Source: Cyprinodon diabolis
Lineage: Eukaryota > Chordata > Actinopteri > Cyprinodontiformes > Cyprinodontidae
NCBI GenBank assembly: GCA_030533445.1
Contig: CM060073.1
Coordinates: 41,337,928 to 41,401,927, forward strand
Reading direction: 5' to 3'
DNA length: 64,000 bases
In this document: positions 11,346 through 22,838 of the stretch, piece after piece
Position numbering within the stretch: the first letter of the stretch is position 1
Layout: each line of letters starts with the position of its first letter
Position numbers and translations under genes: made by a program
Notes under the pieces: generated by a model
The model's input: the letters and a program-made list of their open reading frames with translations, nothing else
Database searches by the model: none
What the model was told of the DNA's origin: nothing

Positions 11346-11742
11346 TTGAAGCGAGAAAAGGAAGAGAAAAAGAAAGTGATTGAGAATTACACAACAGAAA
11401 GGGCAATGAAGAAAAAATATTACAACATGGTGGAAGAAATTAAAGGTACACAAATATTATCCACTTGAGATCAGTTTTGACTCAGCAATAAAAATTAAAA
11501 AAAAATTGATTCTATTTCTCTATCTTTACTTCTGTTTGATCCCAACCAGGTAAAATCCGGGTGTTCTGTCAAATCCGTCCAGTGAACCGCAGTGAAGCCA
11601 CACAGGGTGGGGCCATTGTGGTGGATAAATTAGATGAATACTCCGTTTCCGTGGAAACTCCCCGTGGGCCCAGAGAGTTTCAGTTTGATAAAGTGTTCAG
11701 TGCAGAGGCCTCTCAGGAAGACTTGTTTCAGGACGTAAACAG
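11346..11742 (+). CDS. Kinesin neck and start of motor domain
   Basis: Exon 11346-11445 encodes a Lys/Glu-rich neck ending YYNMVEEIK. Exon 11550-11742 continues GKIRVFCQIRPVNRSE, the kinesin-14 neck-motor junction. The YYN..E.IKGKIRV wording is like KCBP. The motor begins here and lies C-terminal of the stalk, the arrangement expected for minus-end-directed kinesins. Confidence 0.85.
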
Positions 11743-11810
11743 GTGAAACGATGCAGACACCAAATAAAGTTCTGTCTGGACTGACTTACAGCTTTGTTCC
11801 TCCCCAACAG

Positions 11811-11991
11811 GCTGATGCAGTCAGTCATCGATGGCTTCAATGTTTGTATCTTTGCCTATGGCCAGACAGGCTCAGGGAAAACCTTTACCATGGTTGGGGA
11901 CAAAGATCAGAAAAACCCTGGGATTATGCCTAGATCGTTTAACGCCATATTTAACATCATGCAGGAGAACATCTCTAAATTTGACTTCAAG
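11811..11991 (+). CDS. Kinesin motor exon with P-loop
   Basis: The exon encodes [19 protein letters not shown], the nucleotide-binding P-loop block, and ends FDFK before GTATTA. The next motor exon, 12523-12760, carries YMLELYNDRLQDL and ends in ISAT. Exon 12977-13137 supplies [15 protein letters not shown] (switch I) and [17 protein letters not shown] (switch II). Confidence 0.9.
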
Positions 11992-12056
11992 GTATTATCG
12001 GCTTCCCATTGCTCCCTCCTGTTTTTCTTTCCCTCCAGTTGTGGTGCCTCTTAATC

Positions 12057-12475
12057 CCAGAGGAGGGTAGAGTACCCCAAAATTTTACTTAAATATAAGT
12101 AGAACTACTTCATCGTATTTTTACTCAAGCAAATGGAGAAAAAAAACGAAGTATTTGTACTTTATAAATAAACCTCTGTTTTCAAAATATGATGTCTGAC
12201 GAGTAAGATAAGAAGAAATTAAAAATAAAACAAACTGTTAGACAATCAGTTGTTACACTGTAGCTAGAAAACAATTTTAGGTGGAAGAAACAAAAAATAT
12301 TTTTAATATGTTTTGTTATAAAACTTATGACTTCAATATTTGCAGTATGGTATGTATATATGTTAGAATAGTTACAACGGAAAGAGTAACCAGGAATTTT
12401 ACGAAAGTAAGAGTAGCGATTCCCTTTACTCAAGCAGAGTTAAAAAGTACAATCTAGTAAAACGACTCCTAACAG
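12057..12475. repeat. Tol2-like hAT remnant in a kinesin intron
   Basis: The segment begins CAGAGGAGGGTAGAGTACC and contains 'aaaattttactt' and 'ttttactcaagc'. Near its other end it repeats 'tttactcaagcagagtt' and 'aaaaagtac'. This resembles ends of Tol2-type hAT elements. No duplication was identified and there is no coding capacity. Confidence 0.5.
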
Positions 12476-13499
12476 TCAATTTTCTTCTAAATGTAACTGA
12501 GTTCATTTCCTCCTTTCCTCAGGTTTCCGCCTATATGCTAGAGCTGTACAACGACAGGCTGCAGGACCTCTTTGTGAGCCAGACGGGTGAGGTCCATGCC
12601 CAAACACAACCCCATGGCCCGACTAGGCAGGTGGAGATCAAACGGAACAGAAAGGGGGTTGTGTTTGCCCAAGGAGCAGAGACAAAGGAGGCTTCCAGTG
12701 CCCAGGAGCTTTATGCACTGTTCCAGCAGGCTTGTGCCAACCGACACATCTCCGCCACCAGTGAGTGTCACCCAGTTCAAACCAGGCTTGGATTAATTCT
12801 TTAAGATGCAGTTTGTGAATGGGAGCACCATATGCCATTATTGACCTGATGAGAAGAAAAAAACATCAATTTGGTTGAGTGCATTAATAGCATATTATTA
12901 ACTCAGAACAAGGCTGCGTCACATTTCCAAACTAACAGTATTTATTGTTGGTTTTCGTATTGCTGCTGTTGTCAAGAGATGAATGTGGAGAGTTCCCGCT
13001 CTCATCTTATTGTTGGCATCATGGTGGAAAGCAGGAATCTGACTAATGGGAGTGTGAACTCAGGAAAGCTGAGCCTTGTCGATCTGGCAGGGAGTGAAAG
13101 GGCAGCAAAGACCGGTGCCAAGGACCACCAGCTTAAGGTGTGCTTATTTGTTACAATGCAAAGTACCTAGGTTTAAGGTTTACACATTGTACACAAACTG
13201 TAATTATGATTTTAGGAAATAATAATAATGCTAAATGTGGAGTGGGGTGAATTAAAACTCATCACGCCCCACCCCAGAATGAGCTAGAACTTATTTTAGT
13301 AGGTTTTAAGTTGTGCAATAGTCTTTCTACTTTCAGACAGTAGATTAAGCATAATCTCTGTGAAAAAAACAAAAACAAAATAAAACCGAAGGCTTTAAAA
13401 ATAAAAGTAGAATCTAACCTTGCATTATTCTTCTCCACAGCTTTATCTCTCACCTGTCTACTGCATTTCTTGGCATTTGTGTTATTAATCAATTTTCAT

Positions 13500-13685
13500 A
13501 GCAAACCTTTAATTTTGTTTTTTTTATGTAATTATCTTATTTCATTGATTCACTTTTATTCTCTTTATTTGTTTTGAATATGCCACTACAATGTACATTT
13601 AGTTTCTTTTTTTTCTTGTGTACAGCACTTTGAATGATCTTGCATCTGCAATGTGCTATATAAATAGGCTTGCCTTGTCTTTACA
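13500..13685. repeat. Retroelement 3'-tail-like fragment in kinesin intron
   Basis: The motif 'tacagcactttgaat...aatgtgctatataaataggcttgcc' resembles the 3' terminus of fish non-LTR retroelements. It lies in the intron 13138-14013, which otherwise shows nothing coding. Confidence 0.4.
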
Positions 13686-14013
13686 GAACAGCAACATTGA
13701 TTTATTTCGAGAGACTCAACTGAACTGTAACTTGTTAGTTGACCAATAATGGGCTTTCTGAAGATAACTGGTTTGACAGAATTTTATTTTGAAATATCGA
13801 ATCAAAGAAGATTGAATATCAATGTGAAACTTTTCCAGTTATTAACAGTAGACTAATCAAGAATGCCTCGTGATTATGCATAAACAAATTAAAATATTGT
13901 ACGTTTGGGGGTCTGCAGGGGTTTGCAAGTTACTTTATACCTAAAATGAAATATCAAAACAATTCCAGCCTAAAAATGTAAATTTGAACGATGTGCTATT
14001 TCACTTTTTGCAG

Positions 14014-14116
14014 GAGGCAAACTCAATCAACAAGTCTGAGTGCCTTGGGTGATGTGATCTCTGCTTTGTCTGCAGAACTACCGCATGTACCGTACAGGAA
14101 CAGCAAGCTGACACAG
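14014..14116 (+). pseudogene. Kinesin motor exon with 2-base deletion
   Basis: The exon begins EANSINKS in phase with DHQLK of the previous exon, then runs into TGA after 'gagtgccttggg'. In the shifted frame the expected text resumes as [20 protein letters not shown] and NSKLTQ, ending CAG before GTGTTG. Kinesins have INKSLSALG here, so two bases (one CT of TCTCTG) are missing. With them the exon would be 105 bases (35 codons) and all downstream phases fit. It truncates the motor before its last third. Confidence 0.85.
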
Positions 14117-14223
14117 GTGTTGTTCCGAGACTGCAAATGATATAAGAAATATGCAGTAAACTATAACCTGATAAAAATGAAAAATGCTCCTGGATAATAT
14201 TGCCTCTTCTGCATATTTCTCAG

Positions 14224-14707
14224 GTTATGCAGGACTCTTTGGGTGGAAACGCCAAAACCCTCATGATTGTCAACATCTCCCCATCAGGACACAACCTTGA
14301 GGAAACTATCACTTCCCTCATGTAAGAATTAGACACAGAAGACAATTATTTATGTACTGAGCTGGAAACTATCCTAAATGTGACATTTGAACCGGATGGA
14401 CCTTTCAGTTATGCAACCAGAGTGAAGGCCATAACTAACAACGCTCAGAGAAATGTGGACAGTAAAGAGATCGCCCAGCTGAAGGAGGTGTGTCCATTTT
14501 TAATTTGTAATGCATTCATATAAATCCCTCCTGTTAGTAAAAAAGTAAAAAAAAGAGTAAAAAAAAAAGCATGTAAGAAAAAAGAGTAAAAAAAAGCATG
14601 TAAGACTAAACAGTTGAATGGACTTCAAGCTGTTTGCTTATCTCTGGTTCTCAAAGGTGATCATGAAGCTGAAATCTGGACAGACAATGGAAGAGGTGGA
14701 TGTCTGA
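14224..14707 (+). CDS. Kinesin last motor exons and C-terminus
   Basis: Exons 14224-14321 (VMQDSLGGNAKTLMIVNISP), 14409-14487 (IYATRVKAITNNAQRNVDS, KEIAQLKE) and 14657-14707 (VIMKLKSGQTMEEVDV, stop TGA). The SLGGNAKTLM block is universal in kinesins; the tail length and wording favour the KCBP/kinesin-C group. An ATTAAA possible polyadenylation signal lies about 45 bases past the stop. Confidence 0.85.
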
Positions 14708-15046
14708 GGGATGCGGAGCTGCATGTTGTGTTTTGTGTCATGTTTTAATCTTTCATTAAAAACTATATTCCTTTTCAATACTGGATAAATATCACAATGC
14801 TGGAAAATAACATTTGTTTTATTGGAGGATTGCAGAGTATTTGTAAATGGATACTGGTGAATAGAGCTAAATCAATAAATATCCTTTAATTCACTATGTG
14901 TCTAAAAAAACATGCAAAGAATTTGTACTTCAGAGCACAATCCAGTGTAAGTAAAAATTCAATGCAAAAAGCAGATGTTCTGTTGGATTTTTCAGCAGAC
15001 TGAAAGCTCTGAATGGGTTTACTTTTTTTTTCATTAATGACAAATC

Positions 15047-15730
15047 AATTCTTTGTATTTATATAGCATGTCTTCACAACATGTCACCTCAAGACACTTT
15101 ACAGAGACAATTCAATCCCATCATACTGGCTCAAAGTTTTCTAAGGAAAACCAGCTGATGGCATAGAGTCAATGACTTACAAGACATTCTCTTCTTGGAT
15201 GAGCAATTGATGACAGTAGATATTTACTTGCATTTTTTCAATGACTGTAGAGCAATCCATCACTCCAAGCATGCAAGGAGACATGCAAAAACATTAAAGC
15301 ACTGATTCATAAATATTTCTATGTTAGATAAGGTCATGATGAACTAGCTCCATAGATGGGTCTATCTAGGAAAGAACCAGTTAAGCAGACAAGCTCTGAG
15401 CTGGTTTCAAGCCAAAGAGTTAAACCACATACAGTTAGTCCCAGTAGAAGCAGAACCCATAGTTGTCTAGATGAGAAAAAGGACTACACACTGAAAAATA
15501 GGCCTAAATATCATCTGTAACAAAAAGTATTGATAAGAGCCCAACTGATATTTCTCTCCAGCATGGTGCCACTGCCAAACAGGAACTGACCAGATGAAGC
15601 TAGTGAGATGAGACAAAGTAGAGAAATAAAGTTGGGGAGGACTTTAGCAAATACTGCAGAATGGGAGAATAGAAACAGAATTAAACAGAAGAAGCAGAAT
15701 AATATGGATATAATATGCAATGATATGCAG
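15047..15730 (-). repeat. Decayed L2-like retroelement copy
   Basis: Starts 'tttatatagcatgtcttcacaacatgtcacctcaag' and later has 'gccaaacaggaactgacc' and 'ctgcagaatgggagaata'. These occur in the same order as in the better copy at 52660-53434. The middle is heavily rearranged. Confidence 0.6.
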
Positions 15731-17384
15731 AATCACAAGGAGAACCAGTGAGTTTTAACATTTTATTCACAAAAAGCAACAAGAATCTAGAAGTGGAGAA
15801 CTGCAGGGAGTTAGTCGAACTTTATGGTTTGTCTCAGGCGAGGAAGCAGACTGATCAGGAAGGAGCAGGAAGGAGCTGGTTGTGACATCTGAGGTTGGTA
15901 CTTGCAAGAGACTTTGTGCTGGAGAGCAAGCAGGTGATGAAGATTGAGAACAAACAGGTAAGACCTTTTCCATGAAGCTTGCAGATTAAATGAGTTTCAC
16001 TAGTTGTCTGGAACAAGATCAGGGTCCAAATTAAAATTTCTACAAGGATATTCCTGGTTTAGGTCTTGGGCTGGAATACAATAAGGGGTAATCATCCATC
16101 AAAGAATGATAATTCACCTCCTTATGTACACGCTTGTCATCTTGATTGAGATGTGTTTCAGGTGTGTAACATCAGGGGCGGCCCAGCCACCAGCAAAGAT
16201 CCTCTCTGTAACAGGAAGCTCACTCACACCAGAACAGCAAAATTAACTTTTGTGTTTATCTATTTATTTTAAAAAATGCTATACCTTTTATTTTTGCTTC
16301 ACATGTTCAATACATTATTGATTTAGATACATTTTTAATACCCTGTACAGTTTTTATATGTACCTTATATGTTGATAATAAATAATTGTTATAAATTAAT
16401 TGTTTTCACATTTTCTAAAAAAAAATACAAATAAAAAAAAAAAATCAAGTCCCTTGTTTTACTCTGAAATGCTCCACAAATCTTGTCTCTATGGAGGAGT
16501 GGCAAGAAAGTGACTGAAATTCTGATTGCAGTTTGCCACAAGCTATGTTTGAGAAACAGCAAACATGTGTAAAAAGCACCCTGGTCAGTTGAGAACAAGA
16601 TAAAATCCTTTTAAGCCTATATATACAATACTATGTACTGCAAACAAACCTGGACAACAATGCTTATGTTGGGACACAGTGGTGGCAACATCATGCTGAG
16701 TGGAGGCATTTCTTAAACAGAAAGAGGAAAACTGGTCAGACTAAATCGGAAGATCGAAGGTGAAAAATGCAAACAATGACACTAAATATTCTGTAAAGCT
16801 AAAAGGCTTAGATGAAAGGATATTTATGTCAAACTGAGAATATGTGGAAAGACTTAAACATTTTTTCTCCAATGAAAAAAAAAACAGGTATATTTTTGCA
16901 AGCCACGTTATTTCCATATTTTATTTTGTTTTTAATTTCTTTATACATTGATGTTTGTTTTTGTCCAATTTCAAAAGGTGTCTGCTTTCAAAATATTTGC
17001 TGTTAGGGTAAAATTTTTGATCTGAGTTTGGACTTTTTTTTAAAATTGTTTTTCAAACTGTAACTGGGCCCAGTCATAATTGTTGGGCTCTCCTAATTGT
17101 TGGGCTCTCCTACAAGTGGTCCATTTTGTATGGCAGCACAGAGGCATCATTTCTAACCTTGCGTGCTACATTTTGTTGGCTGCTTTGGATCAGTGGCCAA
17201 TCAGCACATGCTGGGGTTGATTTGTTATTCTTGATGAGTTTAAATTGCACTGTTAGTCAGTCAGCTAGAGCAAAGTGATGGACAAAGAACATGGAGGGGG
17301 TAGATCACTGACATAAGAGCTGCGTAACATCCTCTTAGGTTTTTCTTTGCCATTTTGTGAAGGAGGAAAAAAAAAACCTTTATT

Positions 17385-17540
17385 TACAGTGGCTTGCAAA
17401 ACAAATAATTTCCCTTAAACTTTTTTCAGATTGTATTTACATTTCAGCCTATAAACTCTAATGTATTTTGTCTGTATATCATTTAAAAGACCAACACATA
17501 ACAGAGCATTATCATGTGGAAAAAACTACATGCATTGTTT
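17385..17540. repeat. Tc1-related MITE-like fragment
   Basis: 'acagtggcttgcaaaac' followed by 'aacttttttcagattgt', 'taatgtattttgt' and 'agaccaacacata' resembles a common fish Tc1-type end. Related fragments lie at about 29868-29990, 43757-43835 and 62695-62790. Confidence 0.5.
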
Positions 17541-18428
17541 AATTATTGCTTTTAAGGTTGTTAAAATTATTATTTTGTGTATTCAACATTTTGTTACTTC
17601 AGTTATAAGTTATTTGATACATCCATCATATTTGTATACTAGGAACTACTGTATAAATTATTCATTAAAAACAGCTCAAGCTCATTCAGATCAAATGCAG
17701 AATATCTCTGAATATCAGTTTTTGACTTTTTCCACAGATTTTTAATTAGATTTGAGAAAGGTCTGTCTGAGACTTCAGGAGTTTCATGAACATGTATGCA
17801 CAAAGAAGAAAAAAAGAGATTAGGAACCAATACTCATTCCTGTGTTAAACAATAGCGATGTTCAAATATATTACAGTATTTAACAGGACAAAGTGCAGGA
17901 TTTTGTTAATTCTACATTAAACTAAATCCTTGACCATTCTGTTGTATTTCCTGCACTTCATGAGGTTAAATTTACCCAGAAATTAAGTTATACACAGGTG
18001 GATTTTATGTACTAATGAACTGACTCTTAATGGCAAATTGTGGTGGATGTAAACATTTTTTTTTACAGATATTAGAGTAAATTTGACATGTAAAACTAAA
18101 GAGGTTCATTTGTGGGAAAAAAAAAAATAGAAATTAATGTGATAATTTGATGTCACAATTGTGCACCATTTTGTGTGTCTCCATTACAAAAAAATTACTA
18201 GTTATTGTGCGATAACTTTTTGAAAAATGAGTTTGAATACTTTAGCAAAATTAGCAACAGGAAACAGTTTTATTTTGTTGGATTACTTTTACTTTTATTG
18301 TTTCATTAAGTTAAATGTGACTTAAATGGTCATCAGACTTTATATTCTTTATTTCAAAAGAATGACAAACATGTTTTGTGTTGTCTACCTAGCTATAGCC
18401 TGCCAGGTGTTCTGTAAACCCTTAAAAG

Positions 18429-18496
18429 TAAAATTATATGTATATATATATCTATATATATCTATATATATAGATATATATATATATATATATACA
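18429..18496. repeat. AT-rich palindromic microsatellite
   Basis: Alternating TA repeats with 'tatctatatata' and 'tatatagatata' arms that can fold back on themselves. Confidence 0.75.
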
Positions 18497-18521
18497 GTAA
18501 TGAATAAAAACAAGTGAACTA

Positions 18522-18791
18522 CACTGCAAGAAATTGAAAACTAACTTAGTCATAATTTCTTAAAATAAGTGCATTTTCTTGAGGAGGTTAGTGAGACACT
18601 TTGCCAATGAAACAATAGAACAAGAACAAAAGACAACTGCATTGACTTATTTCAAGCGCATATTTTCTAATTATGCTATCTTAAGAGAAAATATCTCATT
18701 CCATTAGCAAAACATTTTTACCTACTCAAAATGAGGGTAAATATACTTCATTTAAGAAATTTGTACTTATTTTCAGTTAGTTTTTGCAGTG
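18522..18791. mobile_element. 270-bp MITE with TA target duplication
   Basis: Termini CACTGCAAGAAATTG and (inverted) CACTGCAAAAACTAACTG, flanked by TA at 18520-18521 and 18792-18793. It has no coding capacity. Terminal wording and TA site suggest a Tc1/mariner-mobilised MITE common in fish. Confidence 0.7.
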
Positions 18792-19689
18792 TACCAACCA
18801 GAATAAATGCAATCGTTATAAAAATGCACAAGTGATGGGCAAATAAACATTCATTGATTAATAATTAGTTTATGTAAGTTAGAGTGGTAGGAATCAGAGA
18901 GCATTGACCTAGAAAGTGCTGAGATGGTGTAAACAAGCAGGGGAATATAAATGTGGTTCATGATTATCACTACGCGTGAAACAACCCAGTGGCTGACGGA
19001 GGTATGTGCTGAGGAAATGCTTTCTCCTCTGACGAGTCTGCAGGGAAAGGGGGAAAAAAATCAAGAGTTTGGATCACAACACTTTCCTTTTGAGGATATA
19101 TCTGCCCCATTCGTCTGTAGCTCTGGCAACAGATTTTAGGAGGTTTATCTTATAAGCTGCCTCATTTCACATTACATTGCTGGTGTTGGCTGAGATTGTT
19201 AGCATTTCAGAATGTGGGAAACAAAGAGAAAGTAGGGGGATTAGAGAAAGATCCAAGTCAAAAATGCTTAATCACAGAACTATAAGGGAGCATAAAGTAT
19301 TTAACGTATGACCAGGAACCATGTTAAAGGAAGAGGAGATAGAAGCACGACTTAGATGACAGGATTAAATCTGAGGAAGGAAAAAGGAAAGGGGGATGAA
19401 TCTTGGCTAAAATGAAAGCACCAATCACTGCTCTGAAAAATGCTTCACCTCTCAGTGTTTAACTGTAAATAACAAGTGAACAATGTGTAGACTGTTAATG
19501 AGGGACTGTTTTGAAGCTACATTTTTAACATTTAGTAGGACATAAGGTCTGAAACCTTTTCAAAGAACACCAAGGCAGTCTGCTTGACCTGAACATCCAG
19601 TGTTGTTTAATACAGATTGTGTTCTTTTCTAGTAGTATGTGAACAGTAATGAATGATCCAACTTTTCTGAGGAGTTGTGTTCAGAGGGT

Positions 19690-19972
19690 CTAAAATCTGG
19701 GGGAGACTGTAATCTTGTACGGACGTGGTTTCATGGTCAGACCAAAGTCTGTACTGAGATCCAGCTCTTGTCCTGGAACATTTTCAACTCGCAGAGATTG
19801 GAGCAGCATGGTGAGAAACACAAACATCTCCAAACGGGCAAATCCATCCCCGAGACAGCGCCTCTTCCCAAGGCCGAAGATAAAAACTTTCTCTGTCAGC
19901 TCCTTGTTCAACTGTCCAGATGGACCCTGGAAGCGTTGTGGACGAAATTCCTCTGGGTCCCCCCAAAGATCC
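19690..19972 (-). CDS. cyp1d1: P450 last exon with haem-binding loop
   Basis: Reads DLWGDPEEFRPQRF, then KVFIFGLGKRRCLGDGFARL with the invariant haem-ligand cysteine, and ends KITVSPRF before TAG at 19690-19692. The acceptor is 'atattgattcag'. The exon is intact, in contrast to the missing region upstream of it. Confidence 0.9.
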
Positions 19973-20324
19973 CTGAATCAATATGAAAAACACGACAATT
20001 TAACAGCTTGGTAAATAATTCCAACAATAATTTCACAGATTTTGTCAAATTACAACCAGAGTTGAAAATATTTTAACTGAATTATATCTAAATCACAAAC
20101 CCACACCATTCCCACTACCGAACACGGAACTGAAAGGTTCATGCGGTGTGAATACTTTTGTACAGCAGAAAAACAGGTCAGAGTTTATATAAAAGACAAT
20201 GCAGCTAAATACAGGTCAGAAGTAAAGGAAAACTTGTTAAAGGCTGGAATGGATTAAAATCTGACACGGAATTCTAACTTCTAGCACGACAAGGCTAAAC
20301 TCACAGTCATTGATATAAAAAAAT

Positions 20325-21838
20325 GGAGGTCTTCAACAGGGGGTCAGCGACCCCTAGGGGGTCCACAGAGGTACTGCACAAGTTTTCACACAAGTATCTA
20401 TACTTTCTATTCCTTACATTTTTAAAACAAACGTTACTTGTTACTCTTGGCTTCGGTTTAATGTTTATAAATATTTATTTCACGTCATGTGCGCCACCCA
20501 ATGCAGATCATTGGCGCCATCCACATCTAGTGAAAACTAGTGTAATTGGATGAGTCATATAACGCAAACACTCATTGGTTAGCTAAAGGAAATCATCAGA
20601 AGCAAGCAGGTGTTCTTCAAACTGCAAACGTGAATTGTCCATGCTATGCTACAATGTCGGATTCAGAAAAAGATGTTGAAATGTCTGAAAGGTCGGACAC
20701 AGGCGAGAGCATCAGATCAGGAGATGGAGACGGAGACCAACAAGACCTCCCTCATCCTTGGCCCTATCTCAAAGAATTTTTTTCAAAATAGTCGAAAAAT
20801 TGAGCTTTCAGTTCATGTAGTGGCACCTGGCTGGTTTATTAAAGGTTACTTTATACTAATAGTAGTAGTAGTTTTTGGAGCACATACTTTTTCACTTTTA
20901 CTTGAGTAAAGAGGTCAAGTTGATACTAAAACTTTTACCAGAGTGTAACAAATGTGTGTACTATTGACACCACTGATGCACACATTCAGCGACACACAGG
21001 AGCTCTTTCAAGCTGGGCACCGTTTCATTCACAACACCTGTCCCATCAATGAAAAATCAGAGTCAGAAATACTTGAATAATCCCAGAGCAAAATTATTCA
21101 CCTGCCTCTCTTCTTACCCTGATTCGCCCATCACTCTGGAACAGGGTAAATCTGGAATCATCAGACCACATAACCTTCTTCAATTGCTCCACAGTCCAAT
21201 CTTTATGCTCCCCAGCAAATTGAAGCCTTTTTTTCCTGTTAGCCTCACTGATTAGTGGTTTTCTTACGGCTACACAGCTGTTCAGTCACCAACCCCTTGA
21301 GTTCCCTTCGCATTGTGCGTGTGGAAATGCTCTTACTTTCAGTATTAAACATAGCCCTGAGTTCTACTGTTGTTTTTCTTCGATTTGATCTCACCAAATC
21401 ACGATCATACAGGATTTTTTTCCGGCCACATTTCTTTTTTGAAGATGATGGGTCACCACTATCCTTCCAGTTTTTAATAATGCGTTGGCATTTAACCCAA
21501 TTTTAGTAGTTTTCTCTGCTTGATGCATGCCAATGATTTGACCCTTCTCAAACAGACTAACATCTTTTCCACGACCACGGGATGTGTCTTTCGACATGGT
21601 TGTTTAGGAAATGAGAAGCAAGTCATTGCACCAGTTGGGGTTAAATAACTTGTTGACAGCTGAAAGATAATCGCCCATGCAGTAATTATCCTATAGGAGG
21701 CTCGTACCTATTTGCTTAGTTGAATCCAGGTGGCAACCTTTTTTTTTTGGCCAGGCAGTGTATAATTAGGGGGTCCCCGCTTTATCTCGCCATCAGTTTG
21801 GGGATCTTCGGCCTGGAAAAGGTTGAAGACCCCTGCTT
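20325..21838. mobile_element. Decayed hAT-like element with nested Tc1 remnant in P450 intron
   Basis: The left end 'aggtcttcaacagggggtc' and the right end 'aaaggttgaagacccctg' are inverted versions of each other, as in some hAT families. A plus-strand frame at 20655-20791 (MSDSEKDVEMSERSDTGES ... HPWPYLKEFFS) resembles the N-terminus of a hAT transposase with the start of a BED finger, and is truncated. A minus-strand Tc1 transposase fossil follows (21005-21597). A Tc1-type end 'ttggccaggcagtgta' lies at about 21747-21763. No target duplication was confirmed. Confidence 0.6.
21005..21597 (-). pseudogene. Decayed Tc1 transposase fragment
   Basis: The minus strand begins MSKDTSRGRGKDVSLFEKGQ at 21597 and reads IIGMHQAEKTTKIG, like the N-terminal helix-turn-helix of Tc1 transposases. 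It stops after 68 codons; further Tc1-like wording continues out of frame to about 21050. Not functional. Confidence 0.6.
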
Positions 21839-22107
21839 TGAATTTAAGTATATTGAAATCTTAGAATAGACTAGCTTACAGACATGTTTTATTCAATCTG
21901 GCTGGGTTGGAGCCATTTTGTGAAGAATAAGCAAACTCTAGATCCAAAGCTACCACAGACATTCCCTGAAATACTCACAGCTTTAATAGCTGTGAAAGGT
22001 TGTGTTTAAAAAGGCACGCTGAATACAAATAAACTCTAAACTTTTATAGTTTTTATTTCTTTTCTTTTCCCTCGACTTAAACACATGCTTGTTTGTGTTG
22101 CTCCTTT

Positions 22108-22205
22108 AGAAGAGTGACGAAACACCTCGTATATGAAGGCTTCTGTAAAGGCCATGCTGGGCTTATCTGAAAACCGGGAAGGTCTGGCTGAACCAATGTG
22201 TTCAT
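22108..22205 (-). pseudogene. cyp1d1: P450 truncated fifth exon
   Basis: After the acceptor 'ttcttttaag' the exon reads DEHIGSARPSRFSDKPSMA then FTEAFIYEVFRHSS, containing the K-helix ExxR (EVFR). CYP1 proteins continue with a VPFTIPHC-like segment, but here the sequence turns to KGATQTSMCLS and no donor follows. The recognisable part is 98 bases against 124 expected, so the break lies right after RHSS. Confidence 0.75.
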
Positions 22206-22456
22206 CTTAAAAGAAAAGGAGACGTCAGATCCAAAGGAACATTCTCTTTCTAGCTGTTTATTATAACTTTCAACTATTACGAAAAAACTTCTTAATAGTA
22301 TTAATATCCCTTGAACCTTATGATATTTTGTCACAGTTAAAGTAAATACATATATGTGAGTGGGATTTTCCATGTTAGATCGACAGAGAGTAAAGCTTTA
22401 CTGAGTTCCAAAAAGTTTATTTGAAAACAAGAGCTTTTTGATGTAATGCTTCTGAT

Positions 22457-22838
22457 TAGGGCTGCAACTAATGATAATTTTGTTAATCGATTAATCTGTC
22501 GACAGTTTGTTTGGATTTGTTGATTAATAATCGGATAAAAAAAGGACCCTAAAACAAGATTTTTTAAAGAATCAAACCAAATTAAAACATTTCAATTTCA
22601 GGAGTTCTGGGTAGAGAATATTAATGGAAAATAAAACTTAAATACAAAATATTTATGTTTTTGTTTTGTTTTTTGCTATTTTGGTATAATTACTGCTCCA
22701 AGTAATTTGCTCTGTCAGTTACAGGCATGTTTTAGAGTCTCTATAATCCAGTTAATGAATAATCGATCACTAAATTAGTTGAAGATTGTTTTAATAATCG
22801 ATTAATCACAATTAATCTGATTCATTGTTTCAGCCCTA
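22457..22838. mobile_element. hAT-type MITE in P450 intron, 382 bp
   Basis: Termini TAGGGCTGCAAC and (inverted) TAGGGCTGAAAC, flanked by the perfect 8-bp duplication CTTCTGAT at 22449-22456 and 22839-22846. The interior is rich in 'aatcgattaatc' repeats. No protein. Confidence 0.85.

Larger units (their letters stand above)
14708..19689. other. Intergenic region between kinesin and P450
   Basis: No gene is recognised in these 5 kb. It holds a decayed L2-like copy (15047-15730), Tc1-related fragments (about 16660-16740 and 17385-17540), an AT palindrome (18429-18496) and a MITE (18522-18791). Open frames here are short and without recognisable domains. Confidence 0.6.
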
